This document shows positions 32,672 through 44,784 of a stretch of 64,000 nt of DNA, in pieces. Under the pieces are notes generated by a model that did no database searches, was not told the DNA's origin, and saw only the letters and a program-made list of their open reading frames with translations. This stretch comes from Tetragonia tetragonoides (lineage: Eukaryota; Streptophyta; Magnoliopsida; Caryophyllales; Aizoaceae), in NCBI GenBank assembly GCA_038025085.1, contig CM076147.1, positions 7,784,001-7,848,000 of the forward strand, in the 5' to 3' direction. Both the position numbers and the translations under genes were made by a program. The stretch's first letter is position 1. Every line of letters starts with the position of its first letter.

Positions 32672-34940
32672 TTGTTACTAAGTGTTCTGTGCTTCCTATT
32701 CAGGATAGGGGGTCCGAAGAAGAAAGGAAACCTCGAGAAAAGCTGGGCTCGGCCTTCGGCAAGGCTCGTTCGCCTACAACCGTCTACACCGCCAAGTTCC
32801 CGATTACCTCCATCTCAAAGAGCCTCACCATCAATAAATTCACCATCGATACATACCTTCTTTTCCACGCCCATCACTCCTCCAAATTTCACGATGCCCA
32901 AGACTACTGACGAGAGATTGGATGAGCTCACGAGTGAGCTAGAAAGGGTACGACTGAAGGTAGAAGACATAGAAAACAAAGAGAAGATGAAGCAAGAATC
33001 CCCTCTGATTCTGACTCTGAGGAAGAAGGGCCGAGCACCATGCTGGCTAAGATCAACTCTGTGCTCAAAAGTAGCGGCCTGATCTCCAACTATAGTGCCA
33101 ATGTGGGAAAGTTTGACACTAAACTCAAAGGCAAACCTCCGGTCAAATTCTCTATGCCCGAAGTGCCCACTTTCACCGGAGTCGACAGCCCACAAGATCA
33201 TCTGAAATCCTTTACCACTACCATGGCTCTAAGAGGCATCAACAAGAAAGTTTATGCCCACTTGTTTCCTCAAACCCTTGATACTCATGCCCGGTGATGG
33301 TTCTACACCTTGGATTTGGAAAACTACCCTACCTGGTCAAATTTTACCACAGTCTTCTTGGCTCGGTACAAGGATAATGCTACGCTCCCCATCACTTTGA
33401 GGGAGCTTGAAATCACCACTCAAGAGAAGAATGAGGGATTCACTAAATTCCTCCGTCGATGGAAGTCTAAAATAGCTGAAATGGTGGAAAGGCCTTCTGA
33501 AGCTGAACAAATTAGGCATTTCATTAAGAACCTGCAACTAGCCTATAAAAACCATCTTCAATATCAAGCCATTGACTCGTACCAGCGTCTTTATGACGTC
33601 GGCATCCTTATTGAAGATGACCTCAACAAAAACAGAGACCAGGTCACCCCTAAGCCCTTCACTTATGGGAGAGACAAGAGGACGACTGCTGGAACTTCTT
33701 CTGGCGCTCAAGTTAACGAGGTAGCTGCTGTGAATGCCTTTGCTAAAAGAAAGCCACCGAGAGAATTCACCCCTCTCGGTATGACCTTGTCCCATGCTCT
33801 CGAAAGATGATCAAAAATAATCTGCTGTAACCTATAGGTCCTACTCCAGAACCATCTATTAAGGGCCGTAACTGGAAAGAAGACGAGTATTGTAAGTACC
33901 ATCAAGGAAAAGGGCATGACACTAATAATTTTTGGGCCCTCAAGCATGCCATCCAAGATAGAATCGAGAATAGCACCATACCTTTACCCAAACCCGGACA
34001 AGCACCCAGTAACTCTAGTAACCCTTTGGGCGCTATCTTAAATATAAGTGTCGTAGATTCTCTGGGACTTGAGATCGCCAGAATATGGGGCAGCGACGAA
34101 GAAGTTGTATGGGAAGCCCAAACCAGATCTCCCGTAAGTATTGCCCATTTAACATGTTCTAGTTGTCATTATAGGCCACCAAATATCTATAATTATAGGG
34201 TTCATCCTCCAACTGAAGAAGAAGCTGAAGAAATTCGCGCCAAAGACAAAGAGTCTCCCATTAGTGGACAGCTCAAAAGGATCAAAGCCGATATCTCCAT
34301 TTGGCAACTCCTAGCCTCATCCTACGAACACCGGCAAGCCATTTTGGAAGCCTTGTCAAAAGTTTCAGTGTCACAAGATATGAGGCCTGACGAGCGAGTC
34401 AGCTTCTTAGTAGGGGATAAACCCCAACCGATCATTACTTTCTCTGATAGTGAACTAGCTCCCGAGGGATCCTCACACAACAATGCCTTATACTTGACAA
34501 TATTCGCTATGGGCAAGTACGTGCCTATGACCCTTGTGGATAATGGATCCGCCGCGAACGTATGCCTACTGAGAACCGCGGTAAAATTAGGCATAGATAT
34601 CAAGAATCTGGCTCACTCAGCACAAGGCTTACGTGCTTATGACAACTCTAGCCGAAAGGTCCTTGGTACCATAACCATGAATGTCACCTCAGGAGCTATA
34701 AAGAAAATCCAGTTTTATGTCATGGATATTCCGGCCACTTTCAACTTGCTGTTGGGACGACCTTGGCTTCATGGTCTGAATCCTGTAGCCTCTACCCTTC
34801 ACCAAAAAGTCAAGATGATGCTAGAAGGGGAAATTGTGGAAATCGAAGCCAATCCTATCAAGGCAACCATTGACAAAGCTCATATCTTGAAGATAGAACA
34901 CGATAATGAGGATATCGAACTTTGGGAATTATCTCCCTAA
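32672..34940 (+). pseudogene. Gag-protease of element A, broken
   Basis: The frame is open upstream of MPKTTDERLDEL (ATG near 32894), as in B, so translation may begin earlier. Gag shows PTFTGVDSPQDHLKSF, RRWKSKIAEMVERPSE and YQRLYDVGILIEDDL. CKYHQGKGHDTNNF follows; it is a CX2HX4HX4C knuckle in B, and A has lost the last Cys. Then comes the Tat-typical linker ISIWQLLASSYEHRQAILEAL. The protease has TLVDNGSAANVC (DNGS in place of the DTG/DSG active site, as in many Tat elements) and LLLGRPWLHGLNPVASTLHQ. There are frameshifts near 33000 and 33810 and a TGA at the R-WF position (33296-33298). Confidence 0.85.
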
Positions 34941-35690
34941 CAAGTAGCCCGAATAGAAGAGGACACCAAATCCTACACCTCCACCGGTTCTGAAGGGCTT
35001 GAGACATACCCTCCTGAATAAATAGGAGAACCCGATGAGTTCGAAGAAATAAAAGAAACCATCGAAGGGATGTCTATCTATGTGGCACAACACTACAGTG
35101 CAATTCGGCAAATGAAAGAGAAAATCACCTCGCTGGACAAACCCACAGAATGCAACACTATTCTGGCTAAGAGGGAAGCTTGTTTTCAGCAGGATGAGAT
35201 GTTCAGCAAGATGGTCAAGTGCGGATACGCTCACCCTAGAAGGCCTACCCCTCAAATTCTTCCAAAGGATGGGAATCCCTATCTTCGGTGCAAATATTGT
35301 GAAGCTAATGGGCATCACATCAACCAGTGTAAACGCTTAAATAGGGTAATCACCTCCTTCATTGTTCAAAGAACTATGTGGTCTCCCAGCGCCTGGGCTA
35401 TCAAAGGATGGTGTCGCTTTGACCAAAGGCAATACACTCAACTGCACGTCCCTATTGGAAACGTTATCAATGCCCTCACATGGAGAGGAGATCTTAAGCC
35501 TGTGATTCCCACTGACAACCCCCATGAGATAAATAAAGATAAGGATTTCTACTGCCGCTATCACCAAGTCTTTGGCCATCACATGGACGACTGCATCCGC
35601 CTGAAAGATGATATACAGAAAATCATAGACAGTGGAGAGATTCCGCCACCACTAAAGGAAGAAGAGGATACCGACGGAGCCTGGAACTAG
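34941..35690 (+). pseudogene. Post-protease zinc-knuckle region, element A
   Basis: Follows the protease after two stops. An open stretch of 206 codons (35070-35690) carries two knuckles, CKYCEANGHHINQC (CX2CX4HX4C) and CRYHQVFGHHMDDC (CX2HX4HX4C), and ends DTDGAWN. In complete Tat elements RT would start in this part of the element. I do not recognise it as RT. It may be a second gag-like nucleic-acid-binding tail or a transferred segment. In B it is deleted except for the last few residues (NVDDETWN). Confidence 0.6.
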
Positions 35691-35734
35691 TTGGCTACCT
35701 GCTGTAGTAGGATCTTAGCTAAAGGAATCGAGTC

Positions 35735-36993
35735 TAACCCTGGCTCCGATTGAAGAGGATCCTTGGTATCAAGATATACTCAACTACATCACCAAAGGAC
35801 GCGCCAATAAGAGCTCAACGTCCATCGGTCTCTTAGCGGTGCAATACATAGAATACAAGGGGGTTCTATACAAGAAGACCCACCATGGAATCAACCTCAG
35901 ATGTGTGAACGCAGAAGAAGCTGCAAAAATCATGGATGAGGTACACAAGGGGTATGCGGACCACACATGAATGGTCGAATGCTCTTTAAAAAGGTCATAC
36001 GACTGGGGTACTATTGGACCACCATAGGAAGCGACTGTCACGACTATGTCAAGAAATGAAAAAAGTGTCAGATATATGCCAACATACAGCATATGCCACC
36101 CTCAATGCTCCATAACTTCACATCCCCTTAGCCATTTTCCGCAGGGGGAATAGATATCATTGGTAAAATCACCCCGAAAGGCTCTGGAGGACATGAATAC
36201 ATCCTAGTAGCCAAAGACTACTTTACCAAATGGGTCGAAGCACAGTCCTATGCCATCCTCACATCCAAACAAGTGTCCAAATTCATAAGGAACAACATCA
36301 TCTGCCGATACGGTATTCCGCATGAAATCATCAGCGACCATGGATCCCATTTCAAAGCCGAAACAGCCACGCTACTAAAAAGCTATAAAATCCAGCACCA
36401 CAAATCATCCCCTTACCGACCCCAAACCAATGGCGCAGTGGAAGCCGCCAACAAAAACCTCAAAACTATCATTGAAAAGATGATAGAAAATTACAAAGAT
36501 TGGCCCATAAAACTCCCAGTTGCCCTTTGGGGATATAGGACGTCCATAAGTTCATCCACAAGAGTGACACCTTATTCCTTAGTCTACGGAATGGAAGCAG
36601 TGCTACCCATAGAAGTTTAGCTACCCTCCATGCGCATAGCCTTAGAGGGTGAAATTCCCGAAATCCAATGGTTGCAAGCCCTTTATGAGGAACTCATGTT
36701 CACGGATGAAAGACGCCTGCGGGCCCTAGACCATTCCCACATGTACCAACAACGCATGCCAAGAGCGTTCAACAAAAAAGTTCGACCTCGAAATCTGGAG
36801 GAAGGGGACTTCATTTGGAAAGAATTACATTGCCACAGTTACTGACCCCATAGACAAATTTTGACCGAATTGGTCCGGTCCGTTCATCATCAAAGACATC
36901 TTATCAGGAGGCGCAGTCCGGCTCATGGACATTGATGGCATCGAGTTTAGTCAGCTCACTAACATGGACCAACTAAAGAAGTGCTACGTCTAA
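35735..36993 (+). pseudogene. Integrase of element A, broken
   Basis: The N-terminal linker EDPWYQDILNYITKG precedes YKKTHHGINLRCVNAEEA and the zinc-binding segment (EVHKGYADHT, then stops). The catalytic core has EYILVAKDYFTKWVEA, ICRYGIPHEIISDHGSHF and YRPQTNGAVEAANKNLK, so the second Asp (SDHGSHF) and the Glu (VEAANK) are kept. The C-terminal part ends SQLTNMDQLKKCYV. Several stops and frameshifts. No RNase H is found upstream. Confidence 0.85.
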
Positions 36994-37312
36994 AAATACA
37001 AAAAAAAAAAAAAAAAATCCGAAAATTAAAAAAAAGGGACGTACACAAATTGAACGAACTACGCTGGCCTGATCCCACATTGGATGCGTAGGTAACCCTT
37101 TTAAGGGGCCCGGCCAAAATCAATCCAAAATTCCATTCAACTCATTCAAAACGGATAATCTTTATTCAAACTTAACGAATAAGCTTACATTGCGTAAATT
37201 AAAATTCCTAAGGTTACAAAAAAAAAAGAAGAGTGCAAGTACGAGTGTTTAAGCTAAACAAATGAATACTACTTTTTTTTAAAACTAGACTTGCTTTCGA
37301 AAGAAAAATACT
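36994..37312 (+). other. Post-integrase non-coding block
   Basis: A-tract at 36998-37017 and GATCCCACATTGGATGCGTAGG, a block shared with B near 48045 and, inverted, with 29870-29925. Lies between the convergent 3' ends of integrase and the antisense gene. Confidence 0.6.
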
Positions 37313-37753
37313 TTAATCCTTCTTCCCTTTAGAAGGTTTCTTTGAAGAGTTTTTCTTTGAAAGACCTTGGCTTGAGGACGACTTATGATCACTTCCTTGA
37401 GCTGGGGGCTTGCATCTTTTCATTATATGATAGCCTACCTCATAAGGCCCTTCCTTCCTTTTCTTGCTTTAGGTTCCTGAGTCATACCTAGGTAATAGTT
37501 GGTCCCACTCCTCATGACGAAGGGCTCGTTTCGCTTCTTCATCACTGCAGGAAAGTCAGTTCAAATAGGTCTCAGAAACTTAGGTTGGGGGAAGAACATC
37601 AGACATATTAGTAATGGAAGCGAATTCTTCAACTAAAGGGCATAATTCAGAGTTACCAAAACGGAAGATGTGCAGGTCTAAGTCCCAATAGTTTAAAGCA
37701 TATCAAATAAGAGGCCATAGGATTTTGGTTGGTCTCAAAGTCAATAAAGTTGA

Positions 37754-37758
37754 GATAT
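37754..37758. repeat. Target-site duplication, left, solo LTR F
   Basis: GATAT, repeated at 40563-40567. Confidence 0.85.
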
Positions 37759-40562
37759 TGTAACACCCTGAATTTTCGTTTAATTTAAAACCATTTAAAA
37801 TCACAAGTTGCAGCGGAAAAACCATAGAAATTCGAAGCGCTACCGCCGTATTTAATGTTCAAATTAAATACAAGGCTAGAAGAAAACAAATGTTTATATC
37901 CCCAAACGTACGTACTACATAATTAAATAATAACTATCTTTTCCAACTAGACTTAAAACAATTAATCCAAATGAAATAAGAAATAATAACTATTAATTCT
38001 CATGCAAGAGAATTAATCTCATTACAATATGAAAATCCCAATAATAAAGAAGTTCCAACTAAACAATAAAATAAATTGTTCTTAGAAGATTTACAATCTT
38101 CTTTTTGTCGCCTCTCCTCTAGCTCACACCTCGAGCTACCAATCTTGTCAATCTACTCCCCATATAGATGAATTCCATATAGGTTCATCATAGGTCTACC
38201 ATTAAAGAGAAATGGACAACAAACACAAGTAAAAAGAAAAACAACCAATCAGCTACGCTAAGTAATTCATAACCACAAAGTCCATTTAAATCTCCAAGTT
38301 AAGCCAGCATGCTTAGTTCAATAATAATCATGCTTTAAGAAATAAAGACAACATGCTTTAAAAGTAAAGACACGCATAATCACCAAATTATAAATCTCAG
38401 TATTTATTATTATCCATTAGTCAAGTTCATTAGAGAGAAGAGAATCGCATGAATTGCCAAACCAACCGCAGTCGATTCAATAGGATCTTAGTCTCGTGCA
38501 CAGTGGCAAAACAGGGATCAACCGTCCCGGAGTATAGATGACTCCCGAAGTACTTCTAGTGTTCCTTAGTATGCATACCCTCCTTCGACTCTGAACTCTA
38601 CAGGAAGAACTGTTCCGGAGAACCACTCGCCCGATCATCATATATGGATACGAGATTTCCAAGACATTGAGGCCAAAACCAATGGAACCACTCAACGTAA
38701 TTAACAAGTGACAAATTCCCATTCGCGTCCTTTGGTGGATCTCTCACACAAAGAAGTCTTAACTCTCAATTCATTAATTCAATGGTGATGACATAGTCAA
38801 GTAAGTCACATAATCTTGGCACTCAAGTAACACAATATGGTTACAATTTCCGATGGCATTTCACATGAATGGCATCTAGGCCTCAATTCAAAACCACCTA
38901 ATTCAATAGTCAAAGTTCATTTCAACTTATTGAAGTAACATGCTTGTAACATGATTCACATGCTTACTAACATGATACCAAAAATAACAATTTCAAGCTA
39001 GACTCCAATTGTACAATTATTAACATAATTTTCGTTCAATAATCATAAATAAACATGCATCTCCTCACATGAATATTAACAAGTAGACATTGCTACATAA
39101 AGTGAGTTTCTAACATTATACATGCATTCACTATCATATAATTCTATATGAATTATCACAAGGAAATAAATATCAATTATCTCTTCTCAAAATACTCACA
39201 AGTCCAAATATGAATTCACATCTCAATACAATACTAGACAATGAATACAAATCCCTATAGATATGAATTATGACAAAGAGATTACATAATTCATCTAGAC
39301 ATGAATTACCTTTAACAACAGGCAAATCATGACAAACAAAAACGTAAGCTCCTTACGTTTCAAGCGTGGTCAACGGGCCCTAACAAATCCAGAATACAAC
39401 AATAGTCAATACCTTGTCTTCTAAACCACTTTATTAAACTTTAAAAAATGATTTAGTACCCCTAATTTAATTAATTAAGTTGCTGGAATTTTCAGTACTC
39501 ATGCATGCTCAAAGTTTCCAAAAATACAATTTACACAAACCAATTTAGGAAACTTTCCAAAATCCTAAAACAAGTCAACAAGTCAAAACAAGTCAACATC
39601 AAAAACACCACCAACATCAACCATCACCGCACCACCGCTGACCACCGCCAACGGTGGGCGGTGGCGCCGGACAGCCGTGTACAGTGCATGGCCCTGCCGT
39701 GTTTGCACCAGCCGAAATTTTTTTTTTTTTTTTTGTTAATAAATTTAATTAAAAAACCGTAATCTAATTAAATCCAAAATTTAATAAATTTCCAGATTTA
39801 ATTGAATCACAAAGATCTAACCTTTTGCATTCAAAACTTGATTCAATTCAACAAAATAATAAACCAAACCCGAATCATGATCCTATTATTCAAAAACAAT
39901 AGAATCTAGCAAATCATAGGCAAAACATAAATTAGGGTTTATCGAAAACAATGAATTTGAATCAAGAACACAATTTTAATTAATCAAAAGGCATTAAAAC
40001 ACTTACTTGGAATCAAAAAGGTTTAAAATTGAGCAATAGGATGAATTGTGAAAGAGTGTTGAAATATCTCTTTCTTCCTCCTTGGTGTGTTGTGTGTGAG
40101 TTTGAGAGAGTGAGAGATGAGTGGCTTTTTTTTTTTTTGTTTGTCTAGGTTAAGTTGATGAGTGAGGAAGTTGAGTCCAATTAGGAAACCAAATCCTAAT
40201 TCTACTCCTTCCTTTTCTCCTTCAACTTCCCAAACAAATAACTAGTCAAACCCTCTCAAAATCCACCTTTTTATGAAATAATTTTTCACAAAATAAAAAC
40301 TAATTTTTTTGCTCCATATTTTGGGCTCTTGGCCGAAAATAATGGCCCTAATTAAGCCTTAATTATTTTCGGCCAATCCGAAAATAATCAAGCCCAATTT
40401 CGTTCTTTTATTTTGGCCCAATTAATTTAATTGGATCCAAAATAACCCATACATTAATTAGGCATTTTAAATCATGAGCCCAATTAATATTTTAAATCCA
40501 AAATTGCATTTTCTTTTTTAGTAATTATTATTCTAAAATTAATAATAATACGGGGTATTACA
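37759..40562 (-). mobile_element. Solo LTR F, Tekay/chromovirus type, minus strand
   Basis: Opens TGTAACACCCTGAATTTTCG and ends CGGGGTATTACA. The minus strand therefore reads TGTAATACCCC...GGGTGTTACA, like the C and D LTRs in style but not in most sequence. Flanked by exact 5-bp GATAT. No internal region, so it is the product of LTR-LTR recombination. Contains a T run at 39717-39734 and a GC-rich trinucleotide area near 39620-39670. Confidence 0.9.
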
Positions 40563-40567
40563 GATAT
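40563..40567. repeat. Target-site duplication, right, solo LTR F
   Basis: GATAT, identical to 37754-37758. Confidence 0.85.
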
Positions 40568-40720
40568 GGTACGGAGCTAGTTCTAATTAATCTTCTACGG
40601 TCAGATTTTTACACCAAGCATCAAACAGGTTTTCAAATGATTTCACCATGGTAGACGCTTTGAGAAATTTGAGAGAGTTAAAGTCTGAGAAAGGGATAAC
40701 ATTAGACATCCCGTAAATCA

Positions 40721-40853
40721 TATTTATAGGCGAAGAATCGGGTCAGAAGGAGTCAGAAATCCACGAAAAAGGCCCAAATCGAGAGCCGCCAGCGGCCCTT
40801 ACTATTGGCCCAACGCCGCTAGCGGCCCAGCCCAGCCCAGCGCCACTAGCGGC
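40721..40853 (-). promoter_or_regulatory. Promoter of antisense gene 2 (element A)
   Basis: On the minus strand: three GC palindromes (40842-40853 GCCACTAGCGGC type, 40815-40826 GCCGCTAGCGGC, 40785-40796 GCCGCCAGCGGC), a C/T-rich stretch, then CGCCTATAAATATGA with TATAAATA at 40728-40721. The same order and wording occur in the sense LTR at 30772-30899. In B (50540-50625) the modules are decayed. Confidence 0.55.
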
Positions 40854-41240
40854 CCCGAACTCGGCCCAGTCGACATTTTCTTTTTGTTTTTGCCCGTCCG
40901 CTTGGTCCGTTCCGCTCGGTTTACGCCCAGTTTTCAAATGTACAACGGGGTTCAAAGGCCCGAGACTCTCTTAGTCTTATTCTTTTTCCATTTTCTTCTT
41001 TTTTATTTTATTCTTTTTTGTAGGGGGTATAATATGTGTAATTTTTTCTTTTCCTTGCAATTTTTACCTTTTCTTTACTTTATTCCCTAAATTATTTCCT
41101 ACACTTTACTGCACAACACAGTGCATACTTAGAGATCAGACGGGCATAATCGAGTCATAATAGCATTCACATCAAATATATGCATAAAAACAGGAGTTCA
41201 AAGTTTGAAGACCAATGTTTACAAAACAATCCTACATTGT
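40854..41240. other. T-rich intergenic part between antisense genes
   Basis: Long T/C tracts on plus; A-rich on minus, as expected for a 3' end of antisense gene 1. No gene. Confidence 0.4.
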
Positions 41241-42380
41241 TCAATTGGATTCATCATCGCCATTGCTATCGGCCTCGTCCTCAGCAGACGGTCCCTAACC
41301 ATAGTTTCCAGCCAAATAGTGGAAAGAGCCCTGAGTACTGAACAAGCTATAAATAGGCCTGCTTTTGTTAGGCCTCATATGCCGTCCATCATACGCTGGT
41401 GCATGCATAGGGGTACCTGACGAAAACCCCGTCCCAAAGAGACTCTCCGTGGCTTGACTGGCAAAGTCCATAGCCACATTCTGATATGACGGCCCAGCTT
41501 GAGGCACATCCCATTCAAGGGCGTTCGCCCAACCTCCAACCATAGGGGTCACAATAGGTATGCTACCCAAAGAAGGCTGAAAACCCGCTGGAGAAAACAT
41601 CTCAGGCACAGGAATGTACGGCATAGAAGGTCTGGGCACCTCATCAACAGGAGGCCTGGTCGCAGCTACAATAGGTGAACGATGAGGTCCTCGCAACAGA
41701 CGAATGTCGGGTTGCCACTGAGGACAAAGACCGTGACATCTACACACAATCAAGACAAAATGTTAGACTAAGCACTCCACTTAGCTAAACAAAAAACAAA
41801 AGTGTACTTACACTAGCAGTCCCAGACCAAGAACTCTTCCCTTTACCCATCACCCGGCTATAACCTTTCTTCAACAGATTGATGAGCTTGAAGATTTGAG
41901 AAGTCTGCTCCCGGTTCAGCTACAAGAAGAGACAAAAGATATAGTCAGCATTCAAAAGCAAACACAAAAAGCAAGAAGGGATAAAAACTTACCCCCGTAC
42001 AACCATCAGGCAAGGGTAAGCCCTCTATGGCCTCTCCATCAGCAGTGTGTAAAGGGAACTCCTCTATTATACGTCCCCCACTCTCACCAAGGTACCTCAC
42101 CTCATTGCTCGGCAAGGTCGCACTTGGGGGCTAGCCATGAGGAACTCTGGAATGGGACCTCCTGGGTCCCTGAGGAGCCAAACGATCCGCCTACAAAGCA
42201 CAACAGTCAGTATATCACACATATAGCTGAAAAGGAACAAATAAAGATCTTACCTCAGAAATGAGATCGGGCATCAGACGACCCAAGCAATAGACCAGAT
42301 ACACAGCTGTACGGTCCAAACCAGCAATCCGGCTCAACAAACTCCATGGCCGCCATTCCTCGAGTCACGACCCCGAAATA
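41241..42380 (-). pseudogene. Antisense gene 1 of element A, multi-exon
   Basis: Minus strand with clear GT-AG introns. The exons are 42254 to about 42380 or beyond, 41993-42190 (198 bp), 41812-41919 (108 bp) and 41241-41739. All these introns fall in phase 0. Exon products include LLSRIAGLDRTAVYLVYCLG, NEVRYLGESGG, QTSQIFKLINLLKKGYSRVM and a long last exon with FSPAGFQPS and VAMDFASQATESLFG. The exon pattern is preserved in B with identical exon lengths, which supports a real gene. A has stops in the first exon seen and exon 2, and a frameshift early in exon 4. I do not recognise the family; the product is probably linked to the antisense gene 2 type. Confidence 0.6.
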
Positions 42381-42636
42381 TTCTACGCTCAAGTCATAGG
42401 AGGGTCTTCCAGAACCAAATGACCACCAAATGGCCCCTCAAAGACCACCCGCAAGGTGGATACCCTAAAGGACTCGGTGGTAATATGGGGCTGAACCCCG
42501 GGAATACCGTCAAAGGCAGTCCACGACACTTGCAGATTACAAGATCAAAGTTCATTCACATCAAATGGACAAAAAAAAAGTACATAAGCAAATCGAAGGC
42601 AACATACCTCAGACGCATCATGACTCTCAAAGGTAA

Positions 42637-43901
42637 TGTAGACGCCAAAAAAACGACTTCAGATTACTCCGCAAAAGCCCGATGATGAAAGGAGTAATTT
42701 ATAAACTTGAACGTTATTTTTGCTTTAATAGTTAAGATAAGGTCTCAGGTTTTCCTCCAAACATTCCTTTATTCCAATCCCATTCAAAAGCTCCGTTCAA
42801 GAGCTTTCCAACGACACCTCCCATGCCTCTTTCCGACTCCCGGTCGCCAAGTTGCGATTCAGGGATAGAACCGTCTTTTACCGTCCAAGGGTATAACGAT
42901 CTTTACATATTTTTCGGAATACTAAAATTCCTCCAAAAAATAAAAATAGACTGGATGTCGTCATTATGACGACATCCAGCTGGCAGCTGACAGCGCCGTC
43001 AGCTAGCGGCACTGACACAGCCTCTGGCCCGACTCATTTTTCAAGCCCAATTCAATTTTTGGCTCCTTTTCAGCCGTCCAGCCCTACTTCTCCACGCCTA
43101 TAAATACAACCCTCCTCCCTCAGTTCAAATCACAAAGTCTACAGTTGACAACCTCTATTATCAGGAGTATTAACACTGAGCTTCTACCTCTTTCTTCCAA
43201 ATTTATTCTTGAGATCTTGTCTTTTACTATTCTTGTCAAACATAGCCTACAGTTCAGGTACTAACTCCTGAGGGCTCAAATCAAATTAATTGTATAATTG
43301 TTTATTTTCTAGTAATCATAATGTAGATATCATGCTAAAATAACGTTTTTATTGCTTCCTAAATACTGTCTGTATAGTCGTTGTGCCGCCCGACTTGTCA
43401 AATCGAATGCATGTCTAAATAAGGGTCAATAATAAATGTTGTGATGCTTGTGATGAACCAATTAATAGTCTAAGTCTAGGTTGTTAATCCGGTTTGTGTT
43501 GGAATCATGTCTTTAAATTATTAAGCAAACTTGAGTTAGTAGAGGCCGTCATAATACGGACGGGTTGGGTTCCTAACACCTTCCCACCTCGTACCTTCAC
43601 CCCCGAACCTATTATTCTTGGGTACTCATATGTTCTATATGAGCGGGAGACTTTCTAAAAACATGATTAGTTCACTTATCGCGCTATTGGGTTGTCCCTT
43701 CGGTTTATCCCTTCGATAAAACGCCGATAGCAGATTTGTGACCTCTTTCATGGTTTTTATTCAATTCAAGTCTTTACAAAATCTTTTCTAACTCGATGGT
43801 CCCTTGAACTTATCTAAACCCCTAACTCACAAATTTTCTATAAGGACGTACTCCGTGGACACCAATAACATTGGATTGGACGAAAATCCCGGGTCCTTAC
43901 A
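42637..43901 (+). repeat. Shared LTR between elements A and B
   Basis: Begins TGTAGACGCC and ends GGGTCCTTACA, 1265 bp, with TATAAATA at 43099-43106. It is preceded directly by the internal region of A and followed by the PBS of B, with no target duplication or flanking DNA on either side. It therefore acts as 3' LTR of A and 5' LTR of B. Confidence 0.88.
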
Positions 43902-43902
43902 G

Positions 43903-43920
43903 TGGCGACTTCACTGGGGA
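43903..43920 (+). other. Primer binding site, element B
   Basis: TGGCGACTTCACTGGGGA, identical to that of A. Confidence 0.85.
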
Positions 43921-44784
43921 TTTATTTAAGAGGGTGAGACTCGAAAGTCAAGTTTGCTTAATTGTTTAATAACATGTTCCATATATTGCATCATTTGCAT
44001 GTGCTTTAGCACAACTTTTTGACCCTTATCGACCCTCGAGGAAGTTTGTGTCGCAACTCGTAGACAACCCGTATATCTAAAGGAATATACAGTTATCCTA
44101 TCGTGCAAATCGACGCTTCCTCACCCATGACTCATCAATCCTTGTTTGTGAAAAGAATTAAATTTGATGTGTCGACCATCCGCCGAACGGAAATTGTAAT
44201 TTGTCGTGGTAGCCTCACAGGAGCCAAAAGCCTCTAGCCCACATTCGTGCATTCGCTTGCTTGTTGTGCATGTGTCGTTGTAATATCCGTCTGATCACAT
44301 GTTTTGCCTGTAATTATGTCATTGTAATGCTTGCCTGAATGCATGAATATCGTTATGTGCCAACATGTAATTACGTGCTAGGAGTCTTTTCTTTTATTTT
44401 TAGCTAGTTCCTAATGCCCAAAAATGGTCCGAGAATTCAAATTCAATGAACACCCATCATTTTCCCGATGATATATTCTAAAAAGTCATGAACAATTTTC
44501 TAGGATCTTTTTTCAAAAAAAAGGAGTTAGCCTTTCAATTTCCCCTCTCCCTTTTTCTATTTCTTTACTTTTCTTTTTCATTTGATGTAATTCAGATTCG
44601 GTCAAAAAAAAAACGGAAAAATCAAAAACAAAAAAAATCGGAAAAAAAAGCCGCAGAAAATCAAAAAAAAAAAAAAAAAAAAAAAAAAAACCGACCGAAA
44701 TTCTTTTATTCTTAATTTTATCCCATTTTTCATTTTCTTTGAGTCTAGAAAAAAAACAAAAAATAGGATAATCATTCTTTTTCT
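43921..44784 (+). other. Leader of element B
   Basis: Homologous to the leader of A. A run of 28 A lies at 44663-44690. No gene. Confidence 0.6.

Larger units (their letters stand above)
37313..40649 (-). pseudogene. Antisense gene 2 of element A, DUF7745-like
   Basis: Minus-strand frame starting MVKSFENLFDAWCKNL at 40649 and ending with TAA at 37313-37315. Segments such as LNYWDLDLHIFRFGNSELCP and VEEFASITNMSDVLPP match the opening of DUF7745 / plant-mobile-domain-like proteins (F/YWDP...F-x-FG-x-x-ELCPT-x-EEF) often carried antisense in Tat elements. The C-terminal tail is basic and serine-rich (SSSSQG...KKNSSKKPSKGKKD). The frame is interrupted by the solo LTR 37759-40562, carries stops and, compared with B, lacks about 0.5 kb or more of its middle (join near 37590). 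In-frame upstream ATGs lie at 40709 and 40721, but the latter overlaps the TATA box. Confidence 0.6.
30483..42636 (+). mobile_element. Tat/Ogre-type element A (5' LTR and internal region)
   Basis: Order: 5' LTR, PBS, leader, gag, protease, zinc-knuckle region, integrase, then two antisense genes up to the next LTR at 42637. No reverse transcriptase or RNase H sequence is present. It contains a 2.8-kb solo LTR insertion at 37759-40562. All sense frames are broken. The 3' LTR is the one that also serves as 5' LTR of element B. Confidence 0.85.

Noticed and set aside
36273..36620. Integrase piece of A as an intact gene
   Set aside because: Only the central part is open; stops and frameshifts lie on both sides.
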